64,000 nucleotides of DNA, taken from assembly GCF_013155375.1 (NCBI RefSeq), contig NZ_JABJQY010000002.1:186001-250000 (forward strand). Direction: 5' to 3'. Made by a program: the position numbers and the translations under genes. Shown piece by piece: positions 59,655 to 64,000 of the stretch (positions are counted from its first letter, which is position 1; each line of letters starts with the position of its first letter). Source of the stretch: Nocardioides sp. zg-1308. GTDB lineage: Bacteria; Actinomycetota; Actinomycetes; Propionibacteriales; Nocardioidaceae. The notes beneath the pieces were generated by a model. It did not search any database, was not told where the DNA came from, and worked only from the letters and a program-made list of their open reading frames with translations.

Positions 59655-60716
59655 GTGGGGGCGACGGGAGCAGCACGCAAGCTGGCATCGGCAGCCGCTC
59701 TGGGGGGCGGTGGCCTCTCGGTGCTCGGCGCAGGTCTCTACGGAGTCCTGGTGGCCGAGGCGAAGATCGCGCGGAAGGTCATCGGCAACGCGACCGACGT
59801 CCCTCCCGACGCGACCGGCTGGTACGGCCGCGGCCGACCGGGTCCCGCGATCCGCATCGCGCTGCTCGGCGACTCCAGCGCGGCCGGCTACGGCGTGCAG
59901 CGCGTGGAGGACACCACCGGCGCCCACCTCGCCACCGGTGTCGCGGCTCAGGCCGGCCGCCGGGTCCACCTGCGGTCCTTCGCCAAGGTCGGCGCGCAGT
60001 CCAGCGCGCTCGCGGGCCAGGCGGACGCCGCGATCGGCACCCACCCGGACCTCGCGGTCGTGCTCATCGGCGCCAACGACGTCACCCACTCCGTGCTGCC
60101 CTCCGCCTCGGTGCGGCACCTCGCCGAGGGCGTACGACGCCTGCGCGACGCCGGCGTCGCCGTCGTGGTCGGCACCTGTCCTGACCTCGGCACCATCCGG
60201 CCGATCCCGCCGCCGCTCAAGCAGGTGGCGCGCGAGTGGTCGCGCCGGCTGGCCGCGGCCCAGACCATCACCGTGGTCGAGAACGGCGGGCGCTCGGTGT
60301 CGCTCGGCGACATCCTCGGGCCCGAGTTCGAGGCCGCGCCGGCCCTGCTCTTCGGCCCGGACCGGTTCCACCCGTCCGCCGACGGCTACAAGCAGCTCGC
60401 GTCCGTGCTCGTGCCGTCGTGCCTGGCGGCGCTCGACCTGCTGCCCGACGACGAGTCGGTGCCCGAGCCGCTGCGCCGCGAGGGCATCCTCCCGGTCGCC
60501 GCGGCCGCGGTGCGCGCCGCGCGCACGCCCGGCACCGAGGTCGACGGCACCGAGGTCGGCGGCAGCCAGCGCGGCCTCCGCGGCCGCTGGGTCGAGCTGC
60601 GCCACCGCCGGCGCCGGCCCGCCACGCCCGCGGAGTCGCCGGACCAGCACGAGGACCACGACGGGGTCCCCGAGACCGTCGTCGGCGCGCCGGCGACCGC
60701 CCCGAGCGGTGAGTGA
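59655..60716 (+). CDS. SGNH/GDSL-family secreted or membrane-anchored hydrolase
   Basis: 353 residues from a GTG. An N-terminal hydrophobic segment (about 8-33) may anchor or export it. Block I IRIALLGDSSAAGYGV (about 65-80) carries the catalytic Ser; later VVLIGANDVTH (block III Asn, about 136-146) and PDRFHPSADGYKQLA (block V His, about 235-249) complete the SGNH set. Esterase or lipase activity on acyl groups is likely. The gene is next to cbs as in mycobacteria. Its final SGE-stop codons lie inside the palindromic repeat copy B. Confidence 0.88.
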   Translation: MGATGAARKLASAAALGGGGLSVLGAGLYGVLVAEAKIARKVIGNATDVPPDATGWYGRGRPGPAIRIALLGDSSAAGYGVQRVEDTTGAHLATGVAAQAGRRVHLRSFAKVGAQSSALAGQADAAIGTHPDLAVVLIGANDVTHSVLPSASVRHLAEGVRRLRDAGVAVVVGTCPDLGTIRPIPPPLKQVAREWSRRLAAAQTITVVENGGRSVSLGDILGPEFEAAPALLFGPDRFHPSADGYKQLASVLVPSCLAALDLLPDDESVPEPLRREGILPVAAAAVRAARTPGTEVDGTEVGGSQRGLRGRWVELRHRRRRPATPAESPDQHEDHDGVPETVVGAPATAPSGE

Positions 60717-60757
60717 GGCAGGTTCCTCGGCGTCGAGAACCTGCCACACCCACCGCT
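60705..60757. repeat. REP-like palindromic element, copy B
   Basis: 53-nt hairpin: AGCGGTG pairs with CACCGCT (7 bp), then GTG/CAC and GGCAGGTTC/GAACCTGCC, with mismatches between. It shares the AGCGGTGAGTGAGGCAG arm with copies A and C. It overlaps the 3-prime end of the SGNH gene, giving Ser-Gly-Glu-stop, and lies upstream of a second separate terminator at 60787-60822 in a convergent gap. Confidence 0.75.
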
Positions 60758-60786
60758 GCGACGGCCGAGAGCGTGCCCGGACATGA

Positions 60787-60822
60787 CACCGGCCCGCCCG
60801 AGCGGACTCGGGCGGGCCGGTG
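60787..60822. terminator. 16-bp bidirectional terminator stem-loop
   Basis: CACCGGCCCGCCCGAG (60787-60802) pairs perfectly with 60807-60822 across a CGGA loop, between the convergent SGNH hydrolase and Bax-inhibitor-1 genes. No U-tract. Confidence 0.8.
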
Positions 60823-60858
60823 CGGCACGTCGGCGACGTACGCCGATCAGGTGGTGGG

Positions 60859-61728
60859 TCAGTCGCCACGCAGGATGGCGAGGATGCGCAGCAGGTTGGT
60901 GTAGATCCACACCAGGCTGACGGTCAGGCCGAAGGCGGCCCGCCACGACTCGCGGTCGGGAAGACCGGCGGCGACGCCGTTCTCGACGAAGTCGAAGTCG
61001 AGGATCAGCATGAAGACACCGAGCACGAGGCCGGCGATCGACATCACCAGGCCGAGGGCACCGAAGCCGAAGAGCCCGGTGGAGATGCCGAAGAAGCTCA
61101 GGACCAGCGACAGCAGGCCCAGGCCCACCATGCCGAACATGCCGGCGATGACGAACGTGCGGAACTTGTTGCCGACCTTGATGTCGAAGAACTTGTAGGC
61201 GGCGAGCGTGCCGGCGAAGGCGGCGAACGTGCCGAGGACGGCCTGCGTCACGATGCCGTCACCGAACTGGGCGTCGAACACCTTGCTGATCGCACCGAGG
61301 GCGACACCCTCGGCGGCGGCGAACAGCATCACCAGGGCGGGGCTGATGACCCGCTTGAAGGAGTTGACCAGCGACAGCAGGAACGCGGCGCCGGCACCCA
61401 GCATCGAGAGCGTCAGGGCGCGGCCCCACGCCTCCTCGTCGATCACGTTGGTGTCGACGATGTCGCCGATCCACCACCAGGTGGCGAACGCGGTCGCGAA
61501 GACGAGCGCGATGGAGATCGCCGTCTTCTGGACCACCGAGTCCACCGTCATCCGGCCCTGGTCCACCTGGCCGGGCGTGCCGGTGCCCCACGTGGCCGGG
61601 TCGCTGGTGGTGTCGCCGTAGCCGGGGTAGGCAGCGCCCCCAGCGGCGTAGGTCTGGTTGCCGTAGGCGTTCGACGAGGCGCGGTTGAACTCCTCGGAAC
61701 GGTTGAACACGGGGTTGTTGCTCTTCAT
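60859..61728 (-). CDS. Bax inhibitor-1/YccA family membrane protein
   Basis: 289 residues. A soluble N-terminal stretch of about 65 residues (NNPVFNRSEEFNR, GGAAYPGYGD) is followed by seven hydrophobic helices. BI-1 motif segments: ALVMLFAAAEGVALGAISKVFD (about 130-151) and the late LDFDFVENGVAAGLP (about 244-258) with the conserved Asp pair. The N-extension is common to actinobacterial BI-1 proteins. Possibly modulates ion or stress responses of the membrane; not directly known. Confidence 0.9.
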   Translation of the reverse strand: MKSNNPVFNRSEEFNRASSNAYGNQTYAAGGAAYPGYGDTTSDPATWGTGTPGQVDQGRMTVDSVVQKTAISIALVFATAFATWWWIGDIVDTNVIDEEAWGRALTLSMLGAGAAFLLSLVNSFKRVISPALVMLFAAAEGVALGAISKVFDAQFGDGIVTQAVLGTFAAFAGTLAAYKFFDIKVGNKFRTFVIAGMFGMVGLGLLSLVLSFFGISTGLFGFGALGLVMSIAGLVLGVFMLILDFDFVENGVAAGLPDRESWRAAFGLTVSLVWIYTNLLRILAILRGD

Positions 61729-61894
61729 GGTCTCTCCTTGGAGGCCGCCCCCGGAGGTTCCGGGGGGTCGACGCCGTCGCGGTGACGGCGCCTGTCTGCG
61801 TCACTCCACTCTAGCCGGGGTGACACCTGTTCAAACGTGCGTGGGGCCGGCGCTGTTCCCGTCACAGCAACTTCTCAGGCTGGCGCCGCAGACG

Positions 61895-61968
61895 TGCCCC
61901 GGCTGGGGTTCGAACCCAGACTGTGCGGTTTTTAAGACCGCTTCCTCTACCGGTTGGGATACCGGGGC
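61895..61968 (-). tRNA. tRNA, anticodon UAA (Leu codon UUA), class I shape
   Basis: Reverse strand. Acceptor stem GCCCCGG/CCGGGGC (7 bp), discriminator A, T-arm CTGGG-TTCGAAC-CCCAG, and anticodon stem GCGGT/ACCGC enclosing CTTAAAA, giving anticodon UAA. The variable loop is ACAGT, only 5 nt, whereas bacterial tRNA-Leu has a long variable arm. The D arm (TCC/GGA with an AACCGGTAG-type loop containing GG) is irregular. No CCA is encoded (CGT follows). 74 nt total. Gene identity is uncertain, but a tRNA fold is clear. Confidence 0.7.
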
Positions 61969-61971
61969 CGA

Positions 61972-61996
61972 GACCCTGCGCAGCTACCGCAGGGTC
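61972..61996. terminator. 9-bp stem-loop at the end of udgB
   Basis: GACCCTGCG (61972-61980) pairs with CGCAGGGTC (61988-61996) across a 7-nt loop, overlapping the udgB stop region just upstream of the tRNA. Confidence 0.6.
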
Positions 61997-62831
61997 ACAC
62001 CGTCGATTCTGTCAGCGCCCGGGCCCGCTCGAAGACCTCGTCGGTCATCTCCCGGGTGAGTCTGCGGGTGTAGGTGTTGTGCGGCGAGGGGTGGTAGGAG
62101 CCGAGCAGCGTCACGTCGCCGAGCCGCAGCTCCGCGCCGTGGCCGAACCGCGGCTTCCGGGCCGGTGCCGGCGCGCCGGCCGCCACGAGCGACCGCACGG
62201 CGCCGTCCCAGCCGAAGGACCCGAGCGCCACCACCACCCGCACGGTCGGGAGGAGGGCCAGCTCGGCGGCGATCCACGGCGCGCACGTGTCGCGCTCGAC
62301 GGCCGTCGGCTTGTTGTCGGGCGGGGCGCAGCGCACCGTAGCCACCATCCGCGCGTCGACCAGGCGCTGGCCGTCGCCGGCGTGCTCGCTGGTGGCCTGC
62401 ACCGCCCAGCCGGTGCGGTGCAGGCTCGCGAAGAGCCAGTCGGCGCTCGGGTCGCCGGTGAAGATCCGGCCGGTCCGGTTGCCGCCGTTGGCGGCCGGGG
62501 CCAGGCCGACGACCAGCAGCGACGCCTCGGGGTCGCCCCAGCCGGGGATCGGGCGGCCCCAGTAGGGCTGGTCGGCGAACGACGCGCGCTTGTCGACCGC
62601 GACGCCCTCGCGCCACCCCACGAGCCGCGGGCACGCCGAGCAGACGCTCACCCGGGCCTCCAGCTCCGCGAGCGTGGCGTCCCGCGCGAGTCGTCGTACG
62701 TCGTCGGAGTCACGAGCCACCGGCGTGTCGGGCGCTCCGGGGTCGTCGGGCCAGCCGCTGCCGGGCGCCACCGGGCTGGTGAACCCCCCGCCGACGAGGG
62801 GGTGGGGCAGCGCGACCGGGGGCATGGTCAT
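61995..62831 (-). CDS. udgB: Uracil-DNA glycosylase, family 5 (UdgB) type
   Basis: 278 residues from ATG 62831, overlapping the phosphatase stop by 4 nt. Residues about 62-75 VCSACPRLVGWREGV carry a Cys-x-x-Cys of an iron-sulphur site; later Cys in RCAPPDNKPT and TCAPWIAAELA complete four. Active-site segment VVGLAPAANGGNRTGRIFTGD (about 109-129) and GSYHPSPHNTYT (C-terminal His motif) match the UdgB group, which removes uracil and hypoxanthine. Long N-terminal extension typical of actinobacteria. Confidence 0.9.
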   Translation of the reverse strand: MTMPPVALPHPLVGGGFTSPVAPGSGWPDDPGAPDTPVARDSDDVRRLARDATLAELEARVSVCSACPRLVGWREGVAVDKRASFADQPYWGRPIPGWGDPEASLLVVGLAPAANGGNRTGRIFTGDPSADWLFASLHRTGWAVQATSEHAGDGQRLVDARMVATVRCAPPDNKPTAVERDTCAPWIAAELALLPTVRVVVALGSFGWDGAVRSLVAAGAPAPARKPRFGHGAELRLGDVTLLGSYHPSPHNTYTRRLTREMTDEVFERARALTESTV

Positions 62832-63733
62832 CGCGAGATGGCCGCGGCCATGCCGTGCAGGATGTCGGCCTCGGACACGACGTGCTCGGGGACCGGGACC
62901 CGGGCCAGGATGCGGCTCCAGATGAGCGCTCCCGCGCCGATGACGTCGGCGCGCCCGGGGTGCATGTAGGGCAGCGCGCGGCGCTCCGCCACGGTCATCG
63001 CGACCAGGTCGTCGACGAAGGCCGCCGTGGACGGGTTGCCCAGCACGGCGCGGTCGAAGGCCTCCCGGTCGTAGGCCTCCAGCCCCAGCACGCCGCAGGC
63101 GAGGGTCTTGATGGTGCCGGAGGTCCCGATCGCGGTGCGGGTGCGCTCGAGCGGGATCCCCGCGTCGTCGAGGTGCCGGTCGATGTCGGCCACGCACGCC
63201 GCGACCTCCTCGGCCGTGGGCGGGTCGCTGTGCAGGTGCCGCTCGTGGAGCCGCACCGATCCGATGTCCATGGAGACGGCCTGCCGCTCGCCGCCCTCGC
63301 CCAGCACCAGCTCGGTCGACCCACCGCCGATGTCGACGACGAGCACCGGCTCGGGCGGCATCGGGTCCTGGGCGGCGATGGCCCCGTCGAAGACCAGCGC
63401 GGCCTCCTCGTCGCCGGACAGGACCTCCGGCTCGATGCCCAGCCGGCGGCGTACGCCCTCGCGGAACACGTCGGCGTTGCCGGCGTCGCGGGTGGCGGAG
63501 GTGGCGCAGAATCGCACCCGGGCCGGGGGCACGCCGTGGCGGCGGATGATCTCGGCGAACTCGTCGACGGCCGCGAAGGTGCGCTCGAGCGCCTCCTCGG
63601 CCAGCATGCCGGTCTCGTCGACGCCCTGGCCGAGCCGGACGACGCGCGACTCGCGCAGCAGCACGGTGGGCGGTGAGCCGATGAGGATCTTGATCGAGTT
63701 CGTCCCGCAGTCGATCGCCGCGACAGTGCTCAT
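62828..63733 (-). CDS. ppx: Ppx/GppA-family exopolyphosphatase
   Basis: 301 residues. ASKHA nucleotide loops: N-terminal VAAIDCGTNSIKILI (about 4-18) and VLVVDIGGGSTELVLGEGG (about 130-148). The family hydrolyses polyphosphate or (p)ppGpp 5-phosphate; the short, single-domain form with adjacent DUF501 resembles mycobacterial Ppx2-type proteins. Starts at ATG 63733, 70 nt after the DUF501 stop, with repeat copy C in the gap. udgB follows by overlap. Confidence 0.9.
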   Translation of the reverse strand: MSTVAAIDCGTNSIKILIGSPPTVLLRESRVVRLGQGVDETGMLAEEALERTFAAVDEFAEIIRRHGVPPARVRFCATSATRDAGNADVFREGVRRRLGIEPEVLSGDEEAALVFDGAIAAQDPMPPEPVLVVDIGGGSTELVLGEGGERQAVSMDIGSVRLHERHLHSDPPTAEEVAACVADIDRHLDDAGIPLERTRTAIGTSGTIKTLACGVLGLEAYDREAFDRAVLGNPSTAAFVDDLVAMTVAERRALPYMHPGRADVIGAGALIWSRILARVPVPEHVVSEADILHGMAAAISR

Positions 63734-63761
63734 GCGCTCATTGTGCCGAGGGCTCGGCGGG

Positions 63762-63814
63762 AGCGGTGAGTGAGGCAGCTTTCCTGGGGCGCGGAACCTG
63801 CGTCACTCACCGCT
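63762..63814. repeat. REP-like palindromic element, copy C
   Basis: 53-nt hairpin: AGCGGTGAGTGA pairs perfectly with TCACTCACCGCT (12 bp), then GCAG/CTGC (4 bp) with the same mismatched position as copy A. It lies in the DUF501-ppx gap and on the reverse strand supplies the DUF501 Ser-Gly-Glu-stop end (stop complementary to 63803-63805). In a codirectional, not convergent, context, unlike copies A and B. Confidence 0.75.
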
Positions 63815-64000
63815 GTCGGGCAGATCCACGGACACGCACGGCCCCGGGGCCCACCACTCCCCCAGCGCATCGAGGACCTCGTCGCCCAGCGGGTTGACGC
63901 CGCGGCCCATGGCGAGCGACTGCCCGGCCAGCACGTGCAGGCACTTCACGCGGGTGGGCATGCCGCCGGCGGAGATGCCATCGATCTCGGGCACGTCGAG
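63803..64000 (-). CDS. DUF501 family protein (C-terminal part)
   Basis: 65 visible residues running off the right edge. RVKCLHVLAGQSLAMGRGVNPLGDEVLDAL is the conserved DUF501 C-terminal region (MPTRVKCLHVL and GVNPLGDE). Such genes sit next to ppx and enolase in actinobacteria. The final Ser-Gly-Glu is encoded by palindrome copy C. Start lies outside the window. Confidence 0.85.
   Translation of the reverse strand, partial: LDVPEIDGISAGGMPTRVKCLHVLAGQSLAMGRGVNPLGDEVLDALGEWWAPGPCVSVDLPDSGE

Overview
The window is about 64 kb of very GC-rich, densely coding DNA. It comes from an actinobacterium, most likely Nocardioides or a close relative. Support: a mycothiol S-conjugate amidase (Mca), a PIN-PhoH protein, UdgB-type uracil-DNA glycosylase, GTG starts in roughly a third of the genes, many 4-nt ATGA/GTGA overlaps and very short intergenic gaps. 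The gene order of fumarase, PIN-PhoH, short Z-prenyl transferase next to a haemolysin-III protein, mca / DUF4307 / greA, metB, cbs and a GDSL esterase resembles, as I recall it, the Mycobacterium tuberculosis Rv1098c-Rv1075c stretch. Carbohydrate and envelope genes are interleaved with this conserved backbone.

Layout. 1-10.1 kb: an ArsR-type regulator (cut by the window edge) with a palindromic operator, fumC, a GNAT, a small protein, a membrane GAF protein, a secreted transglycosylase-like protein, phoH, a Z-prenyl transferase, a haemolysin-III protein, a DUF1353 membrane protein, an NAD(P)-binding protein and a HAD phosphatase. 10.1-15.3 kb: an N-acetylglucosamine module (separate PTS EIIA, EIIB and EIIC, SIS-domain deaminase, GntR/UTRA regulator, nagA) with a dre-like operator between the divergent arms. 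15.2-23.7 kb: a galactoside module (lipoprotein binding protein, two ABC permeases, GH42 beta-galactosidase, DeoR regulator, GH36 alpha-galactosidase). 23.7-30.9 kb: a 1613-residue secreted multidomain protein divergent from an MMPL transporter. 30.9-41.3 kb: methyltransferase, mca, DUF4307, greA, ilvA, AI-2E exporter, MutL-like ATPase, DUF202, metB, a secreted protein with fibre-like repeats, and msrA. 41.3-49 kb: a secreted phospholipase-D-like protein, a YCII protein, a phosphatidylcholine-synthase-like enzyme, a 38-residue secreted peptide, an ABC1 kinase and a methyltransferase. 49-59.6 kb: a VWA / GNAT / MoxR-type ATPase operon, GNAT and DinB, a frameshifted yigZ, YihY, TSUP, a lipoprotein and cbs. 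59.6-64 kb: GDSL hydrolase, Bax-inhibitor-1 protein, an unusual tRNA, udgB, a Ppx/GppA phosphatase and the end of a DUF501 gene.

Physiology. The two sugar modules import and hydrolyse GlcNAc and alpha/beta-galactosides under their own regulators. metB and cbs form transsulfuration, and Mca handles mycothiol detoxification. No phage, transposase, integrase or cas gene was found.

The strongest non-coding signals are a three-copy family of ~50-nt imperfect palindromes (33899, 60705, 63762), two copies of which supply the Ser-Gly-Glu-stop end of unrelated genes; a 90-bp near-palindrome between greA and ilvA; and a 74-nt tRNA with a UAA anticodon but a five-nucleotide variable loop.
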